Shown here: piece by piece, positions 35,921 to 49,613 of the stretch
Numbering within the stretch: the stretch's first letter is position 1
Layout of the letters: each line of letters opens with the position of its first letter
NCBI GenBank assembly: GCA_015179125.1
Contig: WHVA01000036.1
Span: 62,001-126,000 of the forward strand
Direction of reading: 5' to 3'
DNA from: Gautieria morchelliformis
Lineage: Eukaryota; Basidiomycota; Agaricomycetes; Gomphales; Gomphaceae
Length of the DNA: 64,000 bases
The notes under the pieces: model-generated
Told to the model about the DNA's origin: nothing
The model's input: the letters and a program-made list of their open reading frames with translations, nothing else
The model's database searches: none
Program-made: the position numbers and the translations under genes

Positions 35921-37136
35921 ATGTTGCCTCCTCGTGGCTAGTGAGCATTTTCTACATGTCGTCCTGTGGCACCGTTCACTAAGTAACTACAGTCTTTTCA
36001 TTTTCCTCAATGCTGTTCGTTTACTGAGCATCATCGGTCTTCTCCTTGTCTTTGCTTCTAACGGTATGCTCAACCCATTTTTGGTGTTATATTGGCCGAG
36101 CTTACATGATCTGCAGTGGTCGTCCTCGCCGACGATATCAAAGCGGTTAATCGCTTTGCTGCCCAAGGAAGCAACAATCTGATGTCTAATTCAACGAACG
36201 GTACATCGGTTGCATGCGGTATGGAATACATACCGTTAGTTGCTTCGATGCTGTATAATGCAGACCGTCTCTAGACTAATCGCATCCATTCATAGGAGTA
36301 GTACAGTACCCAACCAACCTGCAGGTGTATTCTGGGCAGTTGTCAACCGTCTGCTCATAATCTTCCAAGTCGTGGCCCTCGTCCTGTCGGAGATGAACTG
36401 GCCTCAAGTCTTCTTCAATAGTTACTTCCCTGTCCTCGGCAACGACTTCGGCCTTGGTCCTTTGGGTATCTTCGAATGCCTGTAAGTTGTCAAGGCCATT
36501 ATACTGTATGATGCTCATTTCGGAGTAGGATCGGCGCAGCGGTCCTCTCCCACCATGTGGAGACATTTGCCATGGTTTCAGCATTCTTCGTATTCTCCGT
36601 TGGCTGCCTGAACATCCTCCTGGTATGCTGTACTGTGATCCCCCGCGCCACCCATACCCTAACCAACCAATGCCACAGGGTCTCATTTTCCGCGAGAAAG
36701 GAAGATACAAACGCTCCCTTACCTCCTGGAAGGATAGCTCGCGCTCCGTACTTCCCAAAGTCTCGCCAGACGTACGCCCCGTGTTCACTTCTCCTCCCCC
36801 GACATTCGTTTCGAACCTGTACAAAAATAATTCGCCCACGCAAGATGCTAATCGTATGTCTGACCTGGAAGAGAAGACCAAAACCATGGGCTTTGGACGC
36901 CAACTAGAAAGCAATGGATTTGGCGCGAAGGGCGAGAAGGCTGCCGGATTGAAAGGCATGTTGTATATTAATTTCTAAATATTTCATGCGTTGACATATG
37001 TTTTCTAGGATTCTTGATCACTAGGCCACTTGAGACTCTGCCCCGATATGCCCCCAAACCAACTGGTACCGATGGCGCTGCGCCCTCGTCGCGCTCGTCT
37101 TCTCCGACGTTCCATTCCAGTCCTAGCGCCGTTTAG
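35921..37136 (+). CDS. DUF7598-type four-helix membrane protein
   Basis: Seven exons: 35921-35940, 35993-36063, 36117-36234, 36296-36481, 36529-36622, 36679-36955 and 37009-37136, giving 297 residues in consistent phase. Four hydrophobic segments are visible (LLSIIGLLLVFAS; FWAVVNRLLIIFQVVALVL; FECLIGAAVLSHHVETFAMV; AFFVFSVGCLNILLGLIF). The loop has an N-glycosylation-prone patch (NSTNGTS), and the cytosolic tail is Ser/Pro-rich with the family motif EKAAGLKGFLITRP. The first coding exon is only 20 nt. The last intron appears to start with GC (G|GCATGT) rather than GT; every GT alternative I tried breaks the frame. Function of the family is unknown. It lies 437 bp from the Munc13-like gene on the same strand. 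The gene looks whole. Confidence 0.88.
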
Positions 37137-38673
37137 GTCCACGCATCCCCACTTTCAATTGACGACGCCTCCGGATACGCCGATGACATGTTCTCGATCG
37201 TCCTTACACTCGTTACGACACCGTGTTTACTACGGTCTCTCTCTATCGTCCAGCATGTGTCAATACACCTGTTGTCTACTCATCTTTGTAATCCACTCTG
37301 TATCCTTAGTTCCAGGTACCCAATACACACCAATATGTTATCGCAACGTGTTTGCCTTGTTTCGCGAAGGTCATGCTGAAGCTCTTACACCTGGCATACA
37401 ATTGTCTAATTCCGGACACTACAATACCAGATCGAGTTCACGTGTACAGTGTAAGTTGGTGCCAGTAATTATATAAATGCTGCCTAGACGTCAACAAGTG
37501 AAATAAGTATAGATCAGAAAGCTTGCAGATCAGTTCTAAAAGTATATGTTTTGAATCAAAGGAGTGGAGTGTCAATGAACCGGCTGCACAGTGGTCCGTC
37601 TCTGAATCCGCCAGCCATGGTTAGACCTCTTTGTTCACTCCTGAAGGAAGGGAAGAATGGGAATAGCATGGAGAGTCTGTTTTTCGGATGTGTAGCCGCA
37701 ATCGAAGCCCTTGCAAGTTGCCAATTGCGAGCGAGTCGCTCGCTAGAAGCGGTGGGGGCAGGTGTCTAGGCAAACAAAAAGTTTCCGCGACCTAGTACTT
37801 CTCACGATCCATATACTTACTACGACGTGCCAAAAAGGAATGACTGAGTATCACTGCGTGCCAATCATCAGCACCACTGGTCACTGAATCAACCATCAGA
37901 CTGCAAGTGGGGTAAACGGCCCCCGCTCACTTTAGCCTAATTGTGTTAATTCCTCGGGATTGCCTGTAGCTTTTATTAATAGCACGATGACAATAAAAAA
38001 ATTTCCAATCAAGAGATGACCGGGGCTTGAAAAGCTGAATCTGGCTGAAGCTCCGCCTCAAATGCTTTTGTTCCCAGCTTGCTGTGTTACTTCCCACTCA
38101 CACCTCCATTATCCCTGCTCTTATTATCCTTGGAAACACCTCCATTCATACCTTGCTTATTATAGATCTTCTTACGCAACTCGTTCTGCAGTCTATACTG
38201 CTTCCCACTTGGCTACTCACTGCACAATTATATTTTATCCTCGCCGCTGCTGAAGCTCTTGGCAAGAACTATGTCGATTCTGTCACGTGTGGTTTCCCCT
38301 GTGTACACAATGGAGTCGACGCGACGCCACTCCCCACTGTTTGGTCGCTATTGACAGTACTTTAGTGGACTCCTCGCTTGTCTATTGAGCAGTGAACTAT
38401 GTTGCTTCCGCTGTTGTCCTTAAAACGCACACTCTGCCTCCTGCTTCAACCGCCCCTATACATCTTGACGACTGTTCTCCACAACTCGTCAAGGCCCACC
38501 TCTTTCCCTGTGGAATTCCGCCATATAAGTACTTGTCATACTCGCACTGCGCTTTCACCATCTCTGTTCCCCAAATTGTATTTTCCTGTCTCCGCATCCT
38601 CTTGTGTATCCTTATCACTCTACCGCTACGTCTTCAAGCTTCAAGTTGCATCCATACGATTCTCAATAGAGCC
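37137..38673. other. Intergenic, promoter of the next gene at its right end
   Basis: No gene supported in 1.5 kb. A TATA-like CATATAAG at 38522-38529 and a pyrimidine-rich stretch after it sit about 150 bp before the ATG at 38674. The left end is likely 3' untranslated sequence. Confidence 0.45.
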
Positions 38674-39291
38674 ATGACCAGAACGGTTGCATCGTCCAAT
38701 GTTGTCCTCCCCCCCATCCGTACCCTCTTCCCTCATTCTACGTTCCAATCAACCTTGGCGGGCCCCCCACCAAGCGACCAAGGGATGCCCTTCATGCCCT
38801 TGAAGGAGAGACCGCCGGTTGGTCGTTCACATATCTACCTGACGTCTCCCTTGACTAAATCAATAACTTCTTAGCTCTCTCAGAGACAGCTTGACCAGTG
38901 GCCCCAACCGCAGTTCCCGTCCCCCACCCCTAAACATCTCCAACAAGGTCGTCGCGTCTCCACCGTCTCAACGTCATCATCGGTGCCCCCCCTGACATTC
39001 TCCCCTTCTCCCTCTCCTCCCCCGCCGCCATCGTCATCTCAGCGTCCACCCTCTCAACGGGTTCTCTTGGTCCCTTGCTCCTTAAACGTAGCCGACGTGG
39101 TAGTTGTCGCAGAGCCCAACCCACAGACTGCCCTTCCCAAACCATCACCGACATCACCGCCGGCCCACTGCCCCGCACGTTCAACGAGTACTCACGCGGT
39201 CCTCCTCGTAGGGGATGCGATCGCCCATGCGGCTAAAGATGAGCGGAAGATGCACCCATACCGCATTTTACGTGAGCGTCGGAGGGAATGA
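38674..39291 (+). CDS. Small two-exon protein of unknown function
   Basis: Exons 38674-38817 and 38875-39291 joined by a 57-nt GT..AG intron in phase 0, giving 186 residues. It starts MTRTVASSNVVLPPIRTLFP, has a Ser/Pro-rich middle (FSPSPSPPPPPSSS) and ends in a basic HPYRILRERRRE. The N-terminal LPPIRTLFP followed by MPFMPLKERPP is reminiscent of short linear motifs, but I recognise no domain. The frame stays open over both exons and a TATA-like box is placed well upstream, which is why I call it. The protein could be a DNA-associated factor or a chance frame. Confidence 0.45.
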
Positions 39292-40306
39292 TAAATACCT
39301 CAACACGCTATCGGTTTGGTGGTCTGTATTGAATATATTTCTCGAGGATATGTCAGGCGTCTAGAGTTTCGCAGAACCCTCTTGATCTGGCTGTATCATC
39401 CATAACGCTTTGATTCACTATTATAAAACTGTAGTAACACATTACCACCAATATACTGTCACCCATCGTCTGGAGTGATAGCTGGTATGGCATAAACTTG
39501 TCAAGAGGGCCAGCAAGTTTCCTTGCTATTTTGGTCAGATTCATAGATAAATCACGTGTGGAGCTTGTGGGCCGCAGAAGCCTTGGACAGTACGTAAAGG
39601 GATGAATGGGACAGGATCGGGACCAAATACCCGGTTCATCATGATGTTACTACAATAAGATGTGACTTGCCATTTATGGAATTAATTAGTACAACCTACA
39701 CAATAGCCCCACCCAAGCGTGGGCTCAACTTGAAGCTTACTCCATCACAGTTGCTAATTATGCAACACCGGAGGGTTTACAACCAACTTGACCATGCTGG
39801 TTGCCTCTGTCAACAGCTCACCACTTACGACTGCTGCGTCTTCCTCTTACCGGAAATCCTTTACAGCAAATTTGTGCGACCGCTTGCGTCGGCGTGCGAC
39901 CTCTACTAGTTCTGGCACGTTACTTACTAGCCCGTTTGAACAAAGATTAGTTGTCCTCAGAAATCCACTTTGGGGCGGGGAGGAGAGAAGTGGACCTAAG
40001 ACCACTAGTGCTATACTACTTAGTTCCAGAATGGCGAACGGGGAACTTCAACAAAGGCGTGGCAATCTCAGATTCTATCCTGGATCCAAGCCATTGCAAA
40101 TTGCAGGGTTGATTGCGCCCGATGGAAAACCGTCATAATCGAAAGCGTTGCTCTGACTCTAGGCGGCGTCGAGTGATATACTCTGCAGCCAAAGCTCCCT
40201 ATCATTCTCGAGGCCTCGAGCAGCCTGCAAGGATCAATATTGTGTCACCTTTGTTTATATGGGTGCATGTGTGTCCATCGTTACCCATGTGGCTCAACCA
40301 CCCTCA
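39292..40306. other. Intergenic, nothing recognised
   Basis: About 1 kb without a supported gene; short frames on both strands have no domain. The right end holds the DHX35 promoter. Confidence 0.45.
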
Positions 40307-43206
<2,900 letters not shown>

Positions 43207-44477
43207 TCTGTTGTTGAGTGGCACAGGTTCGCATAGCTCACTTTGCAGTCCTTTGTGATTTTTATAGAGGGCGGTTGTAGTATCCCACAAGGTGAGGCCA
43301 ACATTGTTATTGCCTCTTCCACGTCCCGCATAATGCATATAGGATGAGTGAGCACTTTATATACTATAACATGGTGAAAATGGCGGGGAGCATTCAAAAA
43401 CACTGATTGATTCCGATTGGTTCTGCAACGTTTAAGGCTGGAGCTGTAAATTTAATTGTGGTTTAAATCTCTGATTTTCACGCAGCTATTGAATCAATGA
43501 GGTACCTGCCAGCATGCGCTTACCTCTCGGAAACTGTCCGCGGTCGCACCAAACTCGTAGTAATATTGGTAATACATGTCTCACCACCTCCTAAATTCCC
43601 CGACCCCGACTGAGAGGAGGTGGTGTTCTGTCGACACAACCTCGCTTGGATTCCTACGTACTTTTGGTATGTGTTCGGTCGGGCAGAAGGGTCGGCGCCG
43701 TGCAAATGGTCGTCCCGTAACAAATGCAACGTTGACGCCATTGACGCTCACATCTGGACGGATCATGTTCATTATGATCCTGTTTACCCTTTTTTTTCCT
43801 TTTCCCTGCATGATCTTTTATTATACCGACATTTTTCCACCAATAGTATTGTAAGTGTGTCCGGTTGTATTTTCTCCTCATTACAGTAAGTATCGGGCTC
43901 ATCTTGTTTTTTTCCCATGGTCCCCGAAGTGGAGTCGGGGACTGGCCGTCGGCCTAGCTCCAAAATCACCTAGACCTCGGTCGGACGGCAAATATATGTG
44001 CTCAGTCACACGGCTGATTCCTTCAATCGATCTGACCGACCCCATTCGGAATTATCCGTCGGCGGGAGCGAGCAGCGTGCATTCGGCTCTGCCTCATAAC
44101 GTCGAACGTCAATCTTGATGATACGTCGGCCGGTTCGGTGAACTTTAGCCATGGTTGAATACGACGAAGAATTAAAAAACTGGGATGAAGACATATTCGG
44201 GATAAGATCGCTGGCATTGACATGGCAGACATGGCATATGAACATTCTAAACCTATGACAAATTCCATCATGAAATGTACTGCGGCGCTCTGACTACTTC
44301 GACACTTGGTCAATGAGGATAATGTATGGCATGGAGAGGGATCAACTAACGGATATTCATTTGCTGTTCATGTCCTAAATGAGTGTTCGAATGTCTTAAA
44401 CGAGGGACAAGGTCCGTAAAGAAAAAAAAAACAATATCGCCATAAATAGTATCATTATCCGAGAAACAGTCCCTATG
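43207..44477. other. Convergent intergenic space
   Basis: Lies between the 3' ends of DHX35 (plus) and the membrane protein gene (minus). No gene supported. An 11-bp inverted repeat (CACCACCTCCT near 43581 and AGGAGGTGGTG near 43616) could fold, with no known role. The right edge probably holds the 3' untranslated region of the minus-strand gene. Confidence 0.45.
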
Positions 44478-46103
44478 CTAAAAGAAAACAGACGAAGAGG
44501 ATGTCCGCCCATGGCCTGGTGCCTTATGCGAACTGGGTTTGCCCAAAGGCGGTGACAACTTCCGTGGCGGGCTCCCTTGCGCGGAGCCAGACTTTTCAAT
44601 GTCGGGAGTCATCGCCTCTCGTGTAGCTTCAATAATACCGCTCACACGCAAGGAGGCCTTCGACGCTACTGAAACTGGTCTCGGATACGTGCCTGGTGGC
44701 GGCTCTGGCTTTTGGCTGGCTAGGCGTCTTCTCCGTCCAGGTTCTACAATATCTTGCAATAGTAACGAAGGATACCAACGGTTTCGTTCGCTCGGCGAGA
44801 TGGGTTCGCGTTCTATTTCATGATATTGGCTGGACTCCTCTGTAGTAGGGGATCCTGCAAAGACATTCGAGATGGAAATGGGGATATAGCTGGAGAATGT
44901 TTTGGAGGATGTTGTGGGCGGCGAAGGCTGGTGAGGAGCCTTCGGAGCCAGTAGCAAAGGTACTTCAAGGGATATGCTGTCGGAGTTGCGTGTATGCTGT
45001 TGGGGGCTTGCAGGCCGGGTGTCGGATGTGATATGATTGGAGGGATAGGCACCAGAGGCTTGGTGAGCGGAGGGGAAACGCTGTGGCGGAGCAGGAAACA
45101 TATGATAGATGTCCGATTGAGCTGCTGCATTTGATGTTAGCCTTTTAGGACATATTGTAGCGTTTGAGGGACGAGCTCACGGGTAATAGGAACATCTTCG
45201 TAACCGACTACCATACTACGTTGCTCGGCATTCTTTGGCTTTGTTTCAAGGGTATCGGCCATGGGCGACACTTCGCCACTTCCGCCCTCGCCCAACTTAG
45301 TATACCTGGTGCGCCTGCGCCTCAAGTACAAGAGAAGGAACACAACAGCAACAATAACGACAACGGTGGATGCGACTGCAATTCCTATGGCAGTAGCGGG
45401 ATTACTTCCCTTCTCAAGGAAGGCGTTGTTTGTTGGTGTGCTCAATGCAGTCACCGAAGGGCCTGCAGGCATGGACATGGATGCGACGTTGGTGGTTTCG
45501 AGAGTCTGATTTTGTGATGTGGTAATAATGAACCCGTCTAGGGTAATCTGGCTTGAGCCAGGAAATCGTGGATCGAGATGATTCCTGATCGTGAGGTTGT
45601 GAATGGTATTTGAAAGCCCTGTTTTGGAGAAAAGCGTGGTCTACAGAGCATGACTGGGTGCTGATGCTTGGGGTGCATAGAATTATACGTACCACTAAAT
45701 CATTTGTTGTCGTGTTGTCGTCGTGTCCGTCCACGGCCAGAAAATTGGTGTCGTTTGGCAGTCCAGCGCAGTCAATGCATATCGAATATAGGGCAGCGCC
45801 AGAGCGTTTGAAGCCTTGCCAATAGACTGCCGTCGCGGGTACTGCTCTCTCGCGTCAGTAAATAGTCTGGGTTATTTTGCATACGTGAGATACAGCACCT
45901 GGGAAGGTAAAGAAAATATTGGCGGATCCGTTGTTGGAGAAAGAAAACGTGCCGTTAATTTTCCCAGTACCCTCGCTGGACCAAGACCACACCGGAAGGG
46001 GCGAAAGAACGATACTCCTATCCAAGTCATCGATGGTCACATTTTGTATCGCAGCAACAGACAGGACACCAGCAAATATCGCATACACCGACGAATTCCT
46101 CAT
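44478..46103 (-). CDS. Type I single-pass membrane protein, glycosylated ectodomain
   Basis: Four exons: 45899-46103, 45693-45826, 45181-45640 and 44478-45124, giving 481 residues in consistent phase. It starts with a signal peptide (MRNSSVYAIFAGVLSVAA). The ectodomain of about 175 residues has several sequons (NVT, NGT, NGS, NDT, NTT, NLT, NQT) and a YWQGFKRSGAALYSICIDC segment. A Thr/Ser-rich juxtamembrane part leads to one helix (about residues 195-219, IGIAVASTVVVIVAVVFLLLYL), an RRRRTRY stop-transfer, and a long disordered Ser/Pro-rich cytosolic tail. This layout is common in mushroom genomes, where such proteins are taken for surface receptors or wall sensors, without proof. It is convergent with DHX35. 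The last intron uses a strong GTGAGC donor. Confidence 0.75.
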
Positions 46104-46427
46104 GACAGGGCGTACCAGCGTAGCCAGAGGTATTAATGTAAACAGATGGAGGGCGGGGTGAATGTCTGGATTTGTTTGTGCAGCGCTTACCCCGTAATGC
46201 TGCGTGACTGTCAGCGCATCGGGCTTCGGATGGCCGGATATTGGGTCACAGTCCGGTCGTTGATGACACTTCGGACCCGTCTCCGGCTACGCATCAGGTT
46301 CACTAGTGTTTTCCCGCTAAAAGACGCACCTCGGCCCCCTCGGCTATCCCGTCCAGACCGGCCTGTGGGTGAGGTATTTACTAGGGCTGCAGAACACCAA
46401 TCTATTTGGTAGAGATGAGTAAATGGG

Positions 46428-46739
46428 TTAGGAGCATTGAATACTCACTAAAAGCTTCGGTTTTTTGGTCTGTGTACATTTTTTCTGGTTCTTTTCTTTT
46501 GCTGGATCTACAAACGTGACCGGCATCACACCGAGCGTGTGACTTTCGATAATGTCCGATTCACGCTCCGACCCGAGATACTCGATCTGATCCGACTTCG
46601 ACAGTGATCGTATAAGTACGTCTTCCGACGGTCTCTCCTGCAGTCTGAGAAGTGCAGGCCACCACAAGAGCTGATTTGTGCCATTATTGATACTCGAGGC
46701 CCAGCGCTCTGCGCACATGCTCACTGGTTTGTCGTTCAT
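46428..46739 (-). CDS. Possible small ORF next to a hairpin
   Basis: Opens at an ATG (MNDKPVSMCAERWASS) and runs 103 codons (SEDVLIRSLSKSDQIEYLGS), ending basic (NQKKCTQTKKPKLL). A downstream open stretch to about 46200 might be a second exon, but I could not find a junction that keeps phase. The start lies 8 bp from a perfect hairpin. No family recognised; may be a decayed gene. Confidence 0.28.
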   Translation of the reverse strand: MNDKPVSMCAERWASSINNGTNQLLWWPALLRLQERPSEDVLIRSLSKSDQIEYLGSERESDIIESHTLGVMPVTFVDPAKEKNQKKCTQTKKPKLLVSIQCS

Positions 46740-46746
46740 GAGATTA

Positions 46747-46782
46747 TGAAAGAGGCGACGTTGGCAAACGTCGCCTCTTTCA
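46747..46782. repeat. Perfect hairpin, 16-bp arms
   Basis: TGAAAGAGGCGACGTT and its exact complement are separated by the 4-base loop GGCA. Confidence 0.95.
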
Positions 46783-46865
46783 CTCTATCATGTTTACTAT
46801 GGAACCAGTGCAACAGCTTTGTCATGCAGGCGACTTGATCCAGTTTTACTCAATTCTTCTCATTA

Positions 46866-46916
46866 CTCAAATGTACCTGGCAATATGAGGTCCTCATATT
46901 GCCAGGTACATTTGAG
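46866..46916. repeat. Perfect palindrome, 25-bp arms with a 1-base centre
   Basis: The left arm starts CTCAAATGTACCTGGCAATA (46866-46890) and the right arm (46892-46916) is its exact complement, with one T between. Confidence 0.97.
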
Positions 46917-47813
46917 AGCTGACGTTATGGGAAATAACCTGTGAGACCTGTGAGAAGAATTTTATGGCGAGTCGCCATCTGGAGTGTTTAATCGATCGGC
47001 AATGTCATTGGCGACCGAAGAAACACCCCCCTTGGTGTTGCGCAAACTCGGAAACCTCAGAAACTAGAATTTCAGGGACTGGGTTGGAGCACGTTGACGG
47101 TAGATCTCTGTCGTGACTTATTTCTGGTCATTTCGGAGCTCCCAGATGATGAGTCTTCCGAAGGAGGCGAGTATATTCCCGGGAGTGAGAGTGTGGCTGA
47201 TGACATGATGGATGGCGAGATGTGGTCGGATGAAGGGGGGGAGGCGCGGACAGATGGCGAGGATATGTCTTTCGACGAAGGCATTACAGAAGGAGAGACT
47301 GATTCTTCCTAGGAGAGATCCTCTCACGGGGCCCAAGCTGATTTGGACGAGACCAGTGTTCCTGCTGCTGGGCAACTTGTGCGATCGTCATCTATGGACA
47401 CTATGGTTATTTCCTTGGTGGTGAAGTACTATCCTCGGGCAGTCCTTACGGCACGAGGAATTCATCCCGGGAAAGTTGTCATAAAGCATGATTTATCTGC
47501 AGATGATCCCAATTGTGAACAAATCAAGATGGAGCTGATACGATGGAGAACAAGATTCTAAGGTGGCCACCGGAATTGTCACGATCTCTCGCCACTCCCG
47601 GTTCGAACGAGTCGGCAGGTGCATCAAGCTCGCAGGTGAGGTTTCTGCAGTTTCGACTTTGCAGATGACGCCGCGATGGGTCTCCCAGGGTACAAAGACC
47701 GGAAACACGGTGCTTACTACCCACCCAGGTATGTTGCTGGGAATTTTCAGAATCGTAATCATGCAACCACTCTGGAAGGGAGATTAGTGAAAAGTGTAAT
47801 CAATTGGCATACC
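46917..47813 (+). other. Segment bracketed by hairpins, partly related to the tandem duplicates
   Basis: About 47570-47710 (ACGATCTCTCGCC, GTCTCCCAGGGTA) is a diverged relative of the sequence just downstream of the stop codons of the paralogous genes at 49074 and 51022. A 72-codon acidic frame (47094-47312, DDMMDGEMWSDEGGEARTDG) and a second one (47343-47561) have no recognised domain. I treat the segment as a possible degenerate third copy of the duplicated family, its own coding part being unlike the other two. Confidence 0.4.
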
Positions 47814-47932
47814 GGATTTCTCAAATCGATACAGATTGTATCGCTTTGAGAGATCCACTGCACCGGCTTTCTGAAATTAGAGATCCTGTCACTTGGCGGC
47901 ACCAAGTGGCAGGTTCTCTAATTCCAGAAGCC
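47814..47932. repeat. Two adjacent imperfect hairpins
   Basis: The first pairs 47814-47832 with 47838-47856 (19-bp arms, two mismatches). The second pairs 47865-47896 with 47902-47932 (about 31-bp arms, roughly four mismatches, loop CGGCA). Confidence 0.88.
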
Positions 47933-48318
47933 CTTTTATGCCCCCAAGGCGTGGTGAGCAAATATTCTACTAGCGTCATCTAGTTCTCACACGTTCTTAC
48001 CCCGAAGAATATCTGCTGCAGTAGTGATGGGTATATATGCATTGTTGATGCCTGGAGTTGATGCGCAGTTACTTGGATGCATTGAGGATCAACAGCCCAT
48101 TACTCTTGCACGGGAACGCGGCGAGCATCTGAGGGGCGGTTGATGGCAGAGGCGCATATGGAGCAAGGCGGTTATTCCACCCGTACTACATCCTTTTAGG
48201 CTGTAGGACAAGGCTCGGGAACGCAAGGACTGTGTGGTGCGGTGTTGGTGATCCGGATCGTCCCGATATCCTCGCTAATCCCAATTCAAGTTGTAGCCTG
48301 TAGGTGCTCCAAGTTGCG

Positions 48319-48480
48319 TGTATCGTTGCACTGCCGGACGACGCGTTGGTGCCTGATGTGTCGATGCATTTCCAGACGACGCGTTGGTACCCACGTGTCG
48401 ATGCACTGTCAGACAACGTGTTGGTCCCCCATGTGTTGGTGCCCCACGTGTCGATGCACTGCCAGACGACGCGTTGATTG
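48319..48480. repeat. GC-rich minisatellite of about 37 bp
   Basis: Four degenerate units built on GTGTCGATGCACTG followed by CCAGACGACGCGTTGG; the third is longer because of an internal GTGTTGGTGCC duplication. A further weakened copy (CGTGTATCGATGCAGATGAC) lies near 48543, so an older, larger repeat may exist. The open frames across it on both strands are by-products of the repeat. Confidence 0.8.
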
Positions 48481-48856
48481 GAACCAGAACAAGCTTCAAA
48501 GTACCACCGCATATAGAATTTGAGTTGTACTAGGCGTGCAAGATGCGTGTATCGATGCAGATGACGCCTCGATTGGAGCGGGATGAAAGAAACTGCTAAG
48601 TACGACCGCTTATGGACCGTTTGCGCGGTTTCGTAAGAAGTCAGGATCATAAGGTTTGATGCATGATGGCTCGGGTCTTCCAAATACACCACGAGACACA
48701 TACTAATTTATCATCTACTGTATAATCTCGTCAGCGTCCGATTGTCCACAGGCCAGCAGCCTCACTGCGGCAAGAGTCCTTCACGCAGCAACAGTGATGG
48801 GCCGAGCCCCCAAAAGCTGCTATAACTTAGTTTCTCACTGCTTGACATTTACACGT
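48481..48856. other. Spacer, nothing further recognised
   Basis: Between the minisatellite and the tandem duplication; apart from the weak repeat unit near 48543 I see nothing. Confidence 0.45.
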
Positions 48857-49007
48857 GGGGGATCTGTAATGGAAGCAGTCGCATAGCTTCGACTAATACA
48901 ACTCGCTTCTAAGTGGCTGACACAAAGGAAAGCGGATGCGGATGATAACACGTCCAGCCAGTGATTGTGTGTCATCTGATTAGGTACTGTATCGTCCCTT
49001 CTCTTCG

Positions 49008-49017
49008 TATATATAAG
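49008..49017 (+). promoter_or_regulatory. TATA box of paralogue A
   Basis: TATATATAAG, 57 bp before the ATG at 49074 and conserved in copy B. Confidence 0.7.
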
Positions 49018-49073
49018 GCTGCTGCTGTCAGTCTCATCGCCCCACCACTTTTCACTTAGTCGTGTTCCAAGCT

Positions 49074-49613
49074 ATGAACAACACAAACCTCCCCAGCTTG
49101 TCTGACCTCTGGTTGGACTACAACGACGACCTGGCACTCGCAGCGGCGGATTGCCGCCGCCTGACACTACCGCCTTTAAGGCCTTGGTCACGCCCAGCCA
49201 CTCCGCCGCCCCCCATACCCGCCCCATTACCGCGGCTACCTGGGCCACGCATGGCCACTGTGAACCCGCCACCGATCGCCGACACAGTCCCAGCTCGAGG
49301 GGGCCATCGACGTGGAGCGTCAAAGGCGAAGGCCAAAGTCAAGGCAAAGAGCGGAAAGGCCCAAGGCCGGGCAGCTCGCGGGGGCAGTAGCCCTCGCAAC
49401 AACGCACAAGATTCTACCTCCTTGGACCCGGAGCTCAATTTGAGCTCAGAAGCCGGGAGAATATCCATGCTGGTCGGTACGAGGGACGGCGAGCAGAGAC
49501 GGGGGAGAGGCGGAGGCGCGGGACGCCGTACCCGTGGGAAACTGGTGGTCCACCAGTACGAATTTATGGTGCAGCCCGATGGGTTGCTTGTGCGGAGCGA
49601 GTGGGTCTCTTGA
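49074..49613 (+). CDS. Small basic Pro/Ala-rich protein, paralogue A
   Basis: A 179-residue open frame. The start is the ATG at 49074 (MNNTNLPSLSDLWLDYNDDL), followed by a proline-rich stretch (TPPPPIPAPLPR), a lysine/arginine-rich middle (RRGASKAKAKVKAKSGKAQ) and a conserved end (KLVVHQYEFMVQPDGLLVRS). No domain recognised and no signal peptide or membrane helix. The basic region could bind nucleic acid. It is intronless and has a TATA box; the paralogue 1.95 kb downstream keeps the frame, differing by about a dozen residues and one codon. A role in the nucleus is only a guess. Confidence 0.6.
   Translation: MNNTNLPSLSDLWLDYNDDLALAAADCRRLTLPPLRPWSRPATPPPPIPAPLPRLPGPRMATVNPPPIADTVPARGGHRRGASKAKAKVKAKSGKAQGRAARGGSSPRNNAQDSTSLDPELNLSSEAGRISMLVGTRDGEQRRGRGGGAGRRTRGKLVVHQYEFMVQPDGLLVRSEWVS

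Noticed and set aside
48186-48701. 171-codon frame across the minisatellite
   Set aside because: Repetitive translation of the minisatellite, with no known domain.
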